From NCBI RefSeq assembly GCF_013426915.1, contig NZ_AP023181.1, positions 1,364,001-1,428,000 of the forward strand: a stretch of 64,000 bases of DNA, read 5' to 3'. Below the pieces are notes generated by a model that did no database searches, was not told the origin of the DNA, and saw only the letters and a program-made list of their open reading frames with translations. Of the stretch, positions 1-9,224 are shown piece by piece. This stretch comes from Paraburkholderia sp. PGU19 (GTDB lineage: Bacteria > Pseudomonadota > Gammaproteobacteria > Burkholderiales > Burkholderiaceae). Position numbers and translations under genes: made by a program. Positions within the stretch are counted from its first letter, which is position 1. Each line of letters begins with the position of its first letter.

Positions 1-79
1 GATAGCGGTACGGGAGTAGAACACTAACCACTCGATTCGTCGGAGTAGGGACAGTTATCGCAGTCACCGGCCTAATTTT

Positions 80-283
80 GTTACTGCGTAACAGCACGAT
101 GATTATGCTCGACTTTGTCGGCGTTGCTGAAGCGACACGCACCCGCCTGCGGCCGCCGGACATCACTCAGCCCAGACGGTGCTGAAAGTGTCAAGATGAC
201 CGCACATGACTCGGACCAAATCGCGTCATATCGCTGTGATGAGACAGCGTCGCCGAATGCCGTCAAGGCCGTTACGCAGTAAC
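80..283. repeat. Inverted pair of 13-bp palindromic repeat
   Basis: GTTACTGCGTAAC lies at 80-92 and its reverse complement at 271-283. The element is itself nearly palindromic (GTTAC, 3-base centre, GTAAC). The same 13-mer recurs at 7157-7169 and, reversed, at 15399-15411. The roughly 190 bases between the first two copies hold no gene I can support. The function is unknown; a recombination or protein-binding site is possible. Confidence 0.6.
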
Positions 284-455
284 CGAAGATGATGAGTTGA
301 ATTTGATATCAGTGCCGCTTATTTACGGCCTGCAGAGGATATGAAAGAGTCTTGAAAAGCAAAACCACTTGCCGGAAGCTCATGTAAGATCGCCAGCAAG
401 AAAAGCACCTGCGCAACCTGAAGCATTCCGCCTATAAAGAGGAAGAGGAAAGCAC

Positions 456-911
456 ATGAAACAGTCTCCCCAAATCGGCGACAGGATCACCGACAAATCG
501 GCACCGCCCGATGAGCGAACCCTACGCAACTGGATGGGGTCCGACGCGTTCAGGCATTGGGTCAGCCTACAGACTTGGATCGAGGCATCCTACCCCGGTG
601 TTTTCACGCCAGACTGGCTCTATGGCGGCAAGAAACGCGGTTGGTCACTGCGCTACAAGAAGACCAAGGCCTTCTGCACCTTGCTGCCTGAATACAAGAT
701 GTTGTCCGTTCTTGTGGTCTTGGGGCGAACGGAGCGGGAAAAATTTGACGAGCGTCGTTATTCCTGGAGCCCGAAGTTGGTGAAGCTCTACGACGAAGCC
801 CATCCATACCCCGATGGAAAATGGTTGACCGTGGCCATCTCATCCTTAGATGATCGACATGAGTTGATAGAGCTTGTGAGTATGAAGCGCCCTCCACCAA
901 TGCGCAGTTGA
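456..911 (+). CDS. DUF3788 family protein
   Basis: A 151-residue protein without signal peptide or membrane segment. The middle of the protein (GKKRGWSLRYKKTKAFCTLLPE region, about residues 49-70) and the following LVVLG stretch match my memory of the DUF3788 family: a W..G.K.GW.LRY core followed by a hydrophobic strand. No biochemical function is established for this family that I can state. The start is supported by a purine-rich ribosome site (gaggaagaggaaag) just upstream of the ATG. It stands alone at the edge of an IS-rich area and has no operon partner. Confidence 0.7.
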   Translation: MKQSPQIGDRITDKSAPPDERTLRNWMGSDAFRHWVSLQTWIEASYPGVFTPDWLYGGKKRGWSLRYKKTKAFCTLLPEYKMLSVLVVLGRTEREKFDERRYSWSPKLVKLYDEAHPYPDGKWLTVAISSLDDRHELIELVSMKRPPPMRS

Positions 912-1469
912 ATATCGCCGAAGCTTAACTCGTGGCGCGGCGCGGCCCCATTTTCAGCCGCTCATGGTCGCGCGGGCGCCGTTTTCAATCGGTAGGTTGA
1001 CCCGAAGAGACTTTCGCGCAAGCTGCGTTCTTACGGCGGAGTTATCGAAACCTTTGTGAACGAGTGCCGTTGTAGGCCTCGCCACATCGCTGGCTTTCCC
1101 TCCTGCCTTACGGAATTTCCCAGTTCAAAGACTTTCCGATCCTCATAGTCACGTTGCACTCGAACCCGTCGCTTTCCGACGGTTCTGGACTCCCTTGTGC
1201 ATCGAAATAAAATGGTTGCTATACGCAGCATCCGAACCTTTGCCGCCTGCCTATCGGACTAGGCTCAAAGCAATCGATGCCGCACAAAGAGCGCCCGATT
1301 GTCATCGTTACGTCGGCATTGGACTCGTCGCCCGCCGACGTATCCGGACTTCGTTCGCGCCTGAAGTGCGGCAAGCGGATATTCAGCGTAATGCCGCAAA
1401 ATCGGCTCGTGATTGTTGAGGCGATCCAGGCTAGATAGCGTCAAGCAGCATGGCCGGTCGGCCAAGATG
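912..1469. other. Gap with no supported gene
   Basis: No reading frame here has a recognisable family, convincing start or codon pattern. The right part (from about 1195) may contain the lost beginning of the TnpB pseudogene that becomes recognisable after 1470. Confidence 0.4.
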
Positions 1470-2700
1470 ATTGTCGCCGCGCACCAGGCCGACGGGCGGT
1501 GGGCCGCCCGCCCACAAACTGCCCAAAGGCACCGCACGCAACGACGCTTTCAAGGCAATACGAGAGGCACACCACTTCACGGAATTTGCTTTTCACACGC
1601 GCGGTCGCACACGAGAATGCAACCGACTTTGCCGACCGGATCAGTTCGCACGAAACCCAGACCATTGCCACGCGTGTCGTTAAGGCACTTGAACAGTACC
1701 TCTTCGGAAACGGAGCCGTCCACGGTTTAAAGAGGCTCAGCGCCCGCTGCACAGTCTCGAAGGAAAGAACAACAAGGGCATGCTGCGCTGGGATGCAAAA
1801 GCCGGCTCGCTCTAGGTCGAAAGCGGCTGGACTATCAAAGTCAAGATGCCCGATCTGCAAGGGGACGAGTGGCTTGCGACCGCCTTGCAGTTCAAAACCA
1901 AATACTGCCGGATAGTGTGGAAGATGCTCCACAGCAGGCTGAGGTGGTTCGTCCAGTTCGTTCAGGACGGCAAGACGCCGATCTAAGCCGCGTGCTCCAC
2001 CGGCTCGCGCCCGAGGGATCGGTGGGCGGCATTGATATCGTCCCGTCGAACATCGCGTGGGTCATCGGCGATGATGCGGGTCTGCAGCGATTTGCGCCCG
2101 AGGTCGACCGCCCACACGCCGAGATCCGTCGCCTGCGGCGGCACATCGAGCGACAACGCCGCGCGAACAGTCCCGGCAACTATCACCCAGACGGCCGCGC
2201 AAAGAAGGGCTGCCGGAACTGGGTGCGCTCGCTTCAACAGCTGCAGACCGAGCGCCGGCTTGCAGAGATGCATCGTTACGAGGCGGACATGCGCACGCAC
2301 GCGCACGGACGTGACACCAACTTCCTGCTAAGCAAGGCCCGCATGGTGCGATGATGACGTCTCTCCGAAAGCCTTGCGGAAACGATACGGACGCAGCGTC
2401 GGCGTCCACGCGCCTGGACACTTCATGAGCGAGCTGACCCGCAAGCCCGAACGCCGGTGGGCAGCGCTAGATCATCGATGTGCGCCCGTTGAAAACCAGC
2501 CAGTACGTCCATTCGACTGACACGTTCAGGAAAAAGCCGCTGAGCCGGCGCAGCATGTGTTCGCGATGGTAGAGGTCGCTGCAGTGCGACCGATACAAAG
2601 TTCTTCCTCCCCAGCTTACGCGGCGCAACGCGTTCTCGGCATTGGCGGCTGGGAGAAGTGATGACAGCAGGGGCAGACTGCCTTGCGCTCTACAGTGCGT
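1470..2700 (+). pseudogene. Decayed TnpB (IS200/IS605-IS607-type nuclease) remnant
   Basis: Fragments of one TnpB-like protein can be followed through all three plus frames. At about 1740-1985 there is a barrel-domain stretch (GWTIKVKMPDLQGDEWLA, YCRIVWKMLHSR, FVQFVQDGK). Next, at 2030-2350, comes the RuvC entry GGIDIVPSNIAWVIG followed by a helical EIRRLRRHIERQRRANSPGN stretch. At 2370-2450 another frame carries KRYGRSVGVHAPGHFMSEL. A last part (HSTDTFRKKPLS) lies at 2510-2545. Frame changes near 1560, 1985 and 2360 and internal stops show it is dead. TnpB proteins are RNA-guided DNA endonucleases of insertion sequences; no matching TnpA or element ends are visible. Confidence 0.65.
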
Positions 2701-2951
2701 TTCTGACGAGAAGCTCCGAAGGGGAATACACACTAGCCGCCAGTGCTTGAAAAAGCCCGGGATGCGCTTGTATCCTTGCGTGATCAAACCGCAAACGGCT
2801 GGCCTGGCCAGCCTACAGTCCGACTTCGCGGGCTGCCTGAGCAGTTAGCCTGAAACTCTTGTCGAGGTGCGACAGCAGCTCGCGCTGCGACCGGCCTGCA
2901 CTCATCGAATGCGAGGCCGTGCCGACGCTGTTGTTAAAGCGCTCTCACAGG
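2701..2951. other. Short gap without supported gene
   Basis: This stretch separates the TnpB remnant from the tryptophanyl-tRNA synthetase remnant. Nothing recognisable was found on either strand; it probably contains the junction between two unrelated decayed segments. Confidence 0.3.
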
Positions 2952-2954
2952 TCA

Positions 2955-3495
2955 TTCGATTGCCCGGCATGGTTCTTGACGCACCGCATTGCTCCGACCG
3001 GCAGCCAATTCATTGATCTGCTCGATCATCGGTAGCCGGTCATCGCCCACCGGTACGCGCGTTGCCTTGAACGCTATGATATCCGCCGCCTGACTGATCG
3101 AATACGTCAGGAAGCAAGTTGGGAAGTCTCTCTCGAGACCGCGTAGGCGAATTTCCTCCTTGATTCTGGGATTACGCTCAAGACGCGCGACGGTTACGAA
3201 GTTGACTGAGACCGCTCCGCCTACTCTGGTACCAGTGACTGAATAAGATGGTGGATTTCGTCGAGTCGATTCCGACGGCAAGATAATCGAATGCTACTTC
3301 AATCACATTCGCGGTTATTTTCTGATGCCGGCCGACATTCTCGGTCAAGGCCCGTGTATTCGCGAGAAGCAGGAATTGCCGTGCTTCGTGTTGCGACTGA
3401 ACCCTGGCACACAAGGAACCGCTAAAGTGGCCGATATGAAGCGGGCCGGTGGTCCGGTCCCCGATCAGGACGGTAGGACGGTTGGTATACGTCAT
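2955..3495 (-). pseudogene. trpS: Tryptophanyl-tRNA synthetase, N-terminal remnant with frameshift
   Basis: From 3495 downward the minus strand encodes the start of a class I TrpRS: RPTVLIGDRTTGPLHIGHFS, with the ATP-binding HIGH signature, then NVIEVAFDYLAVGID. The frame breaks at about 3260-3280. The homology resumes in another frame with NFVTVARLERNP, EEIRLRGLERDF, QAADIIAFKATRVPVGDD and PMIEQINEL. It stops near 2955, well before the KMSKS loop, so roughly the first half of a normal ~335-residue enzyme remains. The product cannot be active. An intact trpS must exist elsewhere in the genome; this copy looks like a transferred or duplicated fragment. Confidence 0.8.
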
Positions 3496-3727
3496 CGACT
3501 GCAGCCTTATTTTTTATGGCATCAGCTGGCAGCACAGAAACAAAAATGCCACGCGACCTGGTGGGGTCACATGGAAAAACGGGCCGCCTGATTCAGGCGT
3601 GCCACCAACCCCGCAGTTTCAGCGGGATCGATTTCATATCAATGGGCGTTCCGCGCACGATATCGAATGCCTTGCTGCAATAGAAAAGATGAGGAGCAAC
3701 ACGACGAAAGACTTGGGTCGGGAACGA

Positions 3728-4753
3728 CTACCCGCCTTGCGTGACAAGATACGGTTGAGGCGAGAGACGATGAAGCGACGGGTGGAGTGACACCCAACTT
3801 CTCGTACTTGCCAACGCCTCGATCCGACCGGTCTGCGAATTTCGCCGATACAAAAGACCGCTTCGGCCACTGAGCTCTATCGCCTTCACGGTTTCGCCCG
3901 TAGAAAGACGGACTCGAGTTCCCGCGGTGAGGTACAAACCCGCTTCGACTGCGCAATCGTCCCCGAGGGAGATGCCAATTCCAGCGTTCGCGCCCAATAG
4001 GCAACGCTTCCCAATCGTCACCTGGTGCTTGCCACCTCCAGACGTCGTACCCATGATCGACGCTCCTCCGCCTATATCCGATAGCTCACCCACGACGGCG
4101 CCGAGGCTGATGCGGCCTTCGATCATGCACGGCCCGGTCGTCCCGGCATTGACACCAACGAATCCTTCTGCCGTGACCGTCGTGCCGCAAGCGAGGTGCG
4201 CACCCAAAAGCACACGGTCCGCATCTTCAATCCAGACGCCATCGGGCACGACGTAGTCCGTCATCCGGGGCACTTTAAAGGTGCCGTGAACGTCGAACGG
4301 AATACGTTCGGCGCGGCACGAGTGAAGAATATCAAGTGCCTGGCTTGGTTCGCATGGGCCGAGCGTAGTCCAAGCGACATCTGCCATGAGATCCAGAAAG
4401 CCTGTCAAATTGGCTTGCCGCGGCTGAATGAGGCGACGGCTGATTAGGTGCAAACGCAGATATACATCGTGGATGTCCACGGGCGACTCCTCAAGGCTTG
4501 CAATTGAGGTTTTCACCGCGATCGTTCGCACTGCCCGACGCTCGTCCCATTGACCTGCCCGTCTGGCCCATTTTCCTAAAGATTCCGCAATATACGAATC
4601 GGTGAGTTCGGAAGTCGCTGACCCGGCTGCATCGGATCGCAGCGAGACGAATGGATACCAAGTGTCGAGCACGGTGTTCTTGTTGGAGACAGTAGCGAGG
4701 CCAAAGCCTTCTGCGCCGGTCGTCAGATAGCGAGATTCCATTTCTACACTCAT
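3728..4753 (-). CDS. dapD: Tetrahydrodipicolinate N-succinyltransferase, long (actinobacterial/pseudomonad) type
   Basis: About 341 residues. The C-terminal half is a left-handed parallel beta-helix of hexapeptide repeats: MTDYVVPDGVWIEDADRVLL, GFVGVNAGTTGPCMIEGRIS, SDIGGGASIMGTTSGGGK, CLLGANAGIGISLGDDC. These are signatures of DapD, which succinylates tetrahydrodipicolinate in lysine and diaminopimelate synthesis. It is the longer DapD subtype, not the ~275-residue form I would expect as the core Burkholderia gene, so it is probably an extra acquired copy. I chose the ATG at 4753, which forms an ATGA overlap with the upstream dehydrogenase stub; a GTG at 4777 would add eight residues. Its role beside a TrpRS fragment and a Usp gene is unclear. 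Confidence 0.8.
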   Translation of the reverse strand: MSVEMESRYLTTGAEGFGLATVSNKNTVLDTWYPFVSLRSDAAGSATSELTDSYIAESLGKWARRAGQWDERRAVRTIAVKTSIASLEESPVDIHDVYLRLHLISRRLIQPRQANLTGFLDLMADVAWTTLGPCEPSQALDILHSCRAERIPFDVHGTFKVPRMTDYVVPDGVWIEDADRVLLGAHLACGTTVTAEGFVGVNAGTTGPCMIEGRISLGAVVGELSDIGGGASIMGTTSGGGKHQVTIGKRCLLGANAGIGISLGDDCAVEAGLYLTAGTRVRLSTGETVKAIELSGRSGLLYRRNSQTGRIEALASTRSWVSLHPSLHRLSPQPYLVTQGG

Positions 4754-4887
4754 GACGTTAGCCCATTGCCAGAACACTCAGTGTAAAGGCCGTATTCCAG
4801 GCAAGTCGACTTACTTCGGGCCGGCGCCTCGGCGGCCAAGCGGCCAAAGCCGCTCGAGGCAGCTGTGATGCGGATGATCTTGCTCAT
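4750..4887 (-). pseudogene. N-terminal stub of a short-chain dehydrogenase
   Basis: A 45-codon frame begins MSKIIRITAASSGFGRLAAE, the first strand and nucleotide-binding turn of an SDR (normally TGASSGFGR; here the first glycine is alanine). Homology ends after about 22 residues; the rest is unrelated. Its stop overlaps the dapD start (ATGA), so the stub may now act only as a translational leader for dapD. It appears to be a deletion scar that removed nearly all of an SDR gene. Confidence 0.6.
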
Positions 4888-4933
4888 AACGATTCTTCTA
4901 ATTAGATGAGAGGGGGTGGCGCCAGGTGGAAAT

Positions 4934-5377
4934 TCAATCCGAGGTGACGGTGACGATCATCGCCCCCTTCAACCTTTCTAACAAGTCGAGATGAAGCGGG
5001 CGACCGCCGTACCATCGCGCGAAGCCGGTTTTCGCACGGTGACCGACGACGAGCAGGTCGGAGCTCAATAGTTCACGCATTCGCGATATTACATCTCCAG
5101 CGTGGCCAAATGCGATGTGGCCGTGTGCAAAAACGCCATTCATACCTAGCTCATCGATGGCGCTTTTCAAGGCAGACCGCGCGTTCGCTTCCAACTGCAA
5201 TACCAGGACTTCGCTCAACATGCCCCCAGTCATGGCTCCCGTGCCGATGCAATCGACAACCGTGACGACGTCGACGACGGCCGAGAGCGCTAAAGAAAGT
5301 GAGGCACATCGAAGCAAAGCGGACTTTGCTTCGGTTGTTCCATCATAGAACAGTAGTATTCTGGAAGCGTTCGGCAT
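4934..5377 (-). CDS. Universal stress protein (UspA family)
   Basis: 147 residues. It begins with the typical first strand (SRILLFYDGTTEAKSALLRC), has a central LLVVGHRAKTG stretch matching the end of the Usp nucleotide-binding region, and ends with the MIVTVTSD strand. Usp proteins are small cytoplasmic stress proteins, some of which bind ATP. The usual G-2x-G-9x-G-S/T loop is not cleanly kept, so ATP binding is doubtful. It is transcribed in the same direction as the SDR stub and dapD, ending about 46 bases before the stub, so the three may share a transcript. Confidence 0.75.
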   Translation of the reverse strand: MPNASRILLFYDGTTEAKSALLRCASLSLALSAVVDVVTVVDCIGTGAMTGGMLSEVLVLQLEANARSALKSAIDELGMNGVFAHGHIAFGHAGDVISRMRELLSSDLLVVGHRAKTGFARWYGGRPLHLDLLERLKGAMIVTVTSD

Positions 5378-6472
5378 TTATAAATTTGGCGTAGCAAGTC
5401 AATGGCGCGTGAACTTTGTCAGTCGTTACGATTGAGTCAATACAAGGCTTGCGCGCAGGGGGTTTCCGCGGGGAAAAAAAATTTCAGAAAAACTGCAGAA
5501 ATTTCAGAGGGAAGGTGCGAAACCGCTCATCGGAATTGCCCGAATATGGTACGACAGGCATTCGCGAATGGGGCGAAGACCATCGCCGGATGAGCCGGTC
5601 CCGCGCAAGTCACCCATACCCGAATGCATCCCGCTTGAAATCCGAGCATTGACAGAATCTTCAGCGCAAGTCCTACGATCCGCCGGTCCGCTCTGCGCGT
5701 TCGACTCGATGATTTGCATACTTTTGTCGAGTAGACCGTTGTGAAAATAAAAACGTTGCACGCTGCATCTCGTCCATGCCTTGCTTTCCTCTATGGGTCG
5801 CCTATGGTATCCATTTGCCAAGACTCACTGTAGGGCCATGAAATGATTGTTGAACTAGGTCATCTTCGACGCGCGAGAGGTCTGACGCTTGACAAACGCC
5901 AGCGCGTGAACCTGACACATCTCGCGCGAGTTCCGTTCTCCCTAATCAATCTCAGACCTCCGCCGCCTATCTCTTAACGCACCTGTGCAGAAGGACGACG
6001 CGGTATGGATCGGCGTGTGAGTCGCGCGAGGAGTAGTTGACTCGACGCTCGCGGAACGTGCGACTGTCATGAGATTGAGCGGATATTGAGACAGCTCTGC
6101 CAATCTGGTACCCGTGACGGCATAAGAATGGTAGCTGGACAGCTAGAGTCGGGTGAGGCATTAGGAGCGGTGATCACGGCGGGCGACGCGAACGCGGCCG
6201 AGTGCCGCCCATCGCGGCCTTGGCAAGGAGTTGGCGCGTATAGAACGGGCATAACGTCCACGGACAATTTCCGAAAAGGAGTCTCCCAAGATGGTGCGTC
6301 GCCATGATCAACTCGCAATGCCGCCCAACTTAGACATAGACCTTTAAGTTGAGGTAAGCTTTGCTTCCCTCGCATACAATATTCATCTCATTGCCGGGCG
6401 CATCGTTCGCATCCCTTGAGGCAAGGGCTTCGAGGGCGTCAGAGGCACCGCATAGGTTTCGGAGACGTTCAA
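5378..6472. other. About 1.1 kb without a supported gene
   Basis: Only short frames without family resemblance occur here. A minus-strand frame at 6067-6375 and its plus-strand counterpart look like chance frames. The part at 5475-5515 is unusually A-rich. The region just before 6473 carries the ribosome site of the Ltp-type gene. I see no RNA gene or mobile-element end. Confidence 0.4.
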
Positions 6473-6850
6473 ATGGATTTTTTGAAGGTTGCGATGACTG
6501 CCGCTTTGTTTGCTGCTGCACCCACATGGGCCGGGGATTTGACTGGACCTCAGAATAACGCCGTTAGATCAGCAAAGCAGTATCTCAGTATGCAAGGGTT
6601 CTCGCGGAACGGACTTATTCAACAACTCTCATCGGATGCCGGGGACGGTTACATGATTGCCGATGCTACGGTAGCCGTGGACAGCCTAAACGTTGATTGG
6701 AATCAGCAGGCGGTGAAGTCTGCTCAGCAGTATCTCAGCATGCAAGGCTTCTCGTGCAAAGGCCTCATTCATCAACTTTCCTCAAATGCCGGAGACCGAT
6801 ACACCGTAAGTCAAGCAACCTACGGGGCACGACAGGCGGGCGCTTGCTAA
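6473..6850 (+). CDS. Small exported protein with two Ltp-type repeats
   Basis: 125 residues from the ATG at 6473, preceded by GGAGA at a good distance. Residues 1-20 form a signal peptide (hydrophobic AMTAALFAAAP, then TWAGD). The mature part holds two copies of a repeat: residues ~25-70 (NAVRSAKQYLSMQGFSRNGL, IQQLSSDAG) and ~76-120 (QAVKSAQQYLSMQGFSCKGL, IHQLSSNAG). This resembles the host-cell-surface Ltp domain (PF07553), known from Gram-positive surface lipoproteins and from a phage lipoprotein that blocks superinfection. No lipobox cysteine is visible, so it is more likely periplasmic or secreted. A cysteine in repeat 2 and one at the C-terminus could form a disulfide. Confidence 0.7.
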   Translation: MDFLKVAMTAALFAAAPTWAGDLTGPQNNAVRSAKQYLSMQGFSRNGLIQQLSSDAGDGYMIADATVAVDSLNVDWNQQAVKSAQQYLSMQGFSCKGLIHQLSSNAGDRYTVSQATYGARQAGAC

Positions 6851-7409
6851 AAGCTATCGAGGAGATTAACCACGGAATGCACGAAAGCGGCATTATTTGA
6901 GATGTCCCTTCAAGGTGCCGGATCCCTTAAGGTTCGGTATGGGACCGGCTCGCTCGAGTTAGCCCTTCTAGCGAGCTAATACGGGAGTCTCTTTTGAAAG
7001 AGTGGCCACATTGCTCAGGCGTTCTTTCTCAATGATGGTATCAGATGGCTTCCTAAGTAGCTCATTAAGTGAGCCTGTAGCGCGGGACATTTCCATTCGG
7101 CTGTTTCTGAGCGATCACTCACAGAAAACACAATCGATATTTTGGCAACGAAATTCGTTACTGCGTAACGAATGCGCTAAGTAGGCCCGGGATCTGCGAT
7201 CGACTCGCCGGACTGCACCTGGGCCGCATACCAGCGGTCGCTCTCCCGTCGCGACCGCCACGCCCTCGCTACATTTTTAAGTCGGGCCTCCGCCACATCG
7301 TGCAATGCACGTCCGAAACGCACCGCGTAATATACGTGCTCTCATAAGTTCATTCCGGGCACCGTCGCAAGTAGCCGCATCACGATATGCATCCCAAACA
7401 GATTCCGCC
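6851..7409. other. Gap upstream of the OLD nuclease operon, with 13-bp palindrome
   Basis: No gene is supported. A 13-bp palindromic repeat (GTTACTGCGTAAC) is at 7157-7169. The promoter of the defence operon should lie in the last 250 bases, but no clear sigma-70 boxes stood out. Confidence 0.4.
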
Positions 7410-9224
7410 ATGCGCATAGCCCGCCTTTTCACCGAAAACTTCCGCGGCATACGACAGGCGACGCTGCTCCTGCCGAAGCACGGAGTCTTAATTGGAGACA
7501 ACAACACCGCCAAAACAACCGTTCTCGAGGCTCTTGACCTAGCACTTGGACCTGACGGGGTTGATCGGGCGCCATCGATCAGTGAACGTGATTTCTACAA
7601 CGGCCACTACTTCAATAGGCCGTCGGCGGTCGCGGCTGCGGGTGAAATCGGCGAGCCACCCAGAATTCGGATTGAAGTGGTTATCGTCGACCTTCGTCTT
7701 GAGCAGAGAGCCCGCTTTGGACACCACATTGAGTTCTGGAACTCAGCTACAAACAGGCTCTACGACATGCCGAACCCGGCTGGTGCGGATGCCGCGTCGA
7801 TTACCCGGGCACTACGAGTCACATTTCACGGCTGGTACAAGGAGGAAGAAGACGACTTTGAGGGCAAGACCTATTTTTCGAGCAGCCTTACGGAAGCTGC
7901 CACACCGAAGCAGTTTCCCCGGAAGGACAAGCAACTTTGCGGCTTCCTGAATATGCGCACGATCCGAACCGGCTCGCTCGCCCTCAGCCTTGAACGGGGC
8001 AGTCTCCTCGACATTATGCTTCGCCTTAAAGAGGTGCGGCCCCAGATGCGGGAAGACACCCTCCGGATCCTTTCAGGGTTGACGGTAGCGAACGATCCCG
8101 CATTAGGCGTTTCTCCGGTGCTTGAGACTATGAACACCGCCCGCAATAAATATGTCCCAAAAGAATGGGGCGTGAAACCGCACCTCAGGGTTTCCGATAT
8201 CACTCTCGAACATCTGCGCAAAGTCGTAACGGCGTTTATCGCCATTAGTGATGGCGAGCGCACTGCCCCTTTCTATCGCCAAGGGACCGGGACGATCAAC
8301 ATGCTCGTGCTCGCCATGCTGTCGCAGATCGCCGAAAGCAGGCAAAACGTCGCCTTTGCGATGGAAGAGTCCAAGACGGCGATACCACCTTATGCACAGA
8401 AACGGTTCATCCATAAGGTACGCAAACTCGCGTCGCAAACGCCCTTCACGTCGCATTCACCGTATGTGCTCGACGGGTTCACGCCTGAAGACACCGTGGT
8501 TCTCGCGCGTGACGCCAAGGGTGCATTAACGCAGCGCGAGATTGAACTCCCTAAAACTGTGAAGCCGAAGCGTTACAGGAAGGAATTCAGGAGGGTCTTT
8601 TGCGAGGGGCTACCCGCTCGCCGCATACTAATCGCCGAAGGACCGACCGAGGCCTCTGCTTTTCCGGTCGCCTATCGACGTCTTGCCGAACTTGATCCCG
8701 AAGCTTACTTTTCGCTCGAAGCGTTAGGTATCTGTACCGTGGACGCTTCCGGGGAGAAAAATCTTGCGGGCATGGTGAAGCTTTATCGCGGTCTCGGGAA
8801 GCGAACATTCGCCATCTGCGACAAGCAAGACGGCGATAACGAGGCGAAAATTAAACCTCAAGTTGAACTCCTTCTGATGCACAAAGAAGAAGGGTTCGAA
8901 AATGTGGTCATCAAGGGTACAACGCGCCCAGCACTAGAACGCTTCTCAAAACAGATCGACTGGCCCCCTCATATCCTGTGGAATTGTCCCGACCTGTCCG
9001 CCAATTTGGTCGATGCCCTCGGCCAGTATTTAGTCTGCTCCAAAGGAATCGGCGCAATTGCAGACTTCCTTGCGCAGTGCGATGAAGCGGAGATTCCCGC
9101 GTGGATCAAGGAAGCCGCAACGTTGCTAAAGGACACGTGCGTTCTTCCTCCACCGCAAGCCGGATACTTGGCACCGGCAGATGAGCAGGCGCATTCTGAG
9201 GCCAATATCGATGCACCTTACTAG
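7410..9224 (+). CDS. OLD-family ATPase/TOPRIM nuclease, Gabija GajA-like
   Basis: 604 residues from the ATG at 7410 (an upstream GTG-type extension to 7305 lacks homology). Residues 1-45 are MRIARLFTENFRGIRQATLL and a P-loop region GDNNTAKTT. Around residue 320 there is a Walker B-like FAMEES stretch, followed by FTSHSPYVLDGF. A TOPRIM domain starts near residue 405 (RILIAEGPTEASAF) with FAICDKQDGD further on. This is the layout of class 2 OLD nucleases and of GajA, the nicking nuclease of Gabija phage defence. The P-loop lacks the usual GxGK glycine and the usual EEPE motif reads EESK, so ATP handling may be altered. It overlaps the helicase gene by 14 bases, indicating coupled translation. 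Confidence 0.82.
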   Translation: MRIARLFTENFRGIRQATLLLPKHGVLIGDNNTAKTTVLEALDLALGPDGVDRAPSISERDFYNGHYFNRPSAVAAAGEIGEPPRIRIEVVIVDLRLEQRARFGHHIEFWNSATNRLYDMPNPAGADAASITRALRVTFHGWYKEEEDDFEGKTYFSSSLTEAATPKQFPRKDKQLCGFLNMRTIRTGSLALSLERGSLLDIMLRLKEVRPQMREDTLRILSGLTVANDPALGVSPVLETMNTARNKYVPKEWGVKPHLRVSDITLEHLRKVVTAFIAISDGERTAPFYRQGTGTINMLVLAMLSQIAESRQNVAFAMEESKTAIPPYAQKRFIHKVRKLASQTPFTSHSPYVLDGFTPEDTVVLARDAKGALTQREIELPKTVKPKRYRKEFRRVFCEGLPARRILIAEGPTEASAFPVAYRRLAELDPEAYFSLEALGICTVDASGEKNLAGMVKLYRGLGKRTFAICDKQDGDNEAKIKPQVELLLMHKEEGFENVVIKGTTRPALERFSKQIDWPPHILWNCPDLSANLVDALGQYLVCSKGIGAIADFLAQCDEAEIPAWIKEAATLLKDTCVLPPPQAGYLAPADEQAHSEANIDAPY

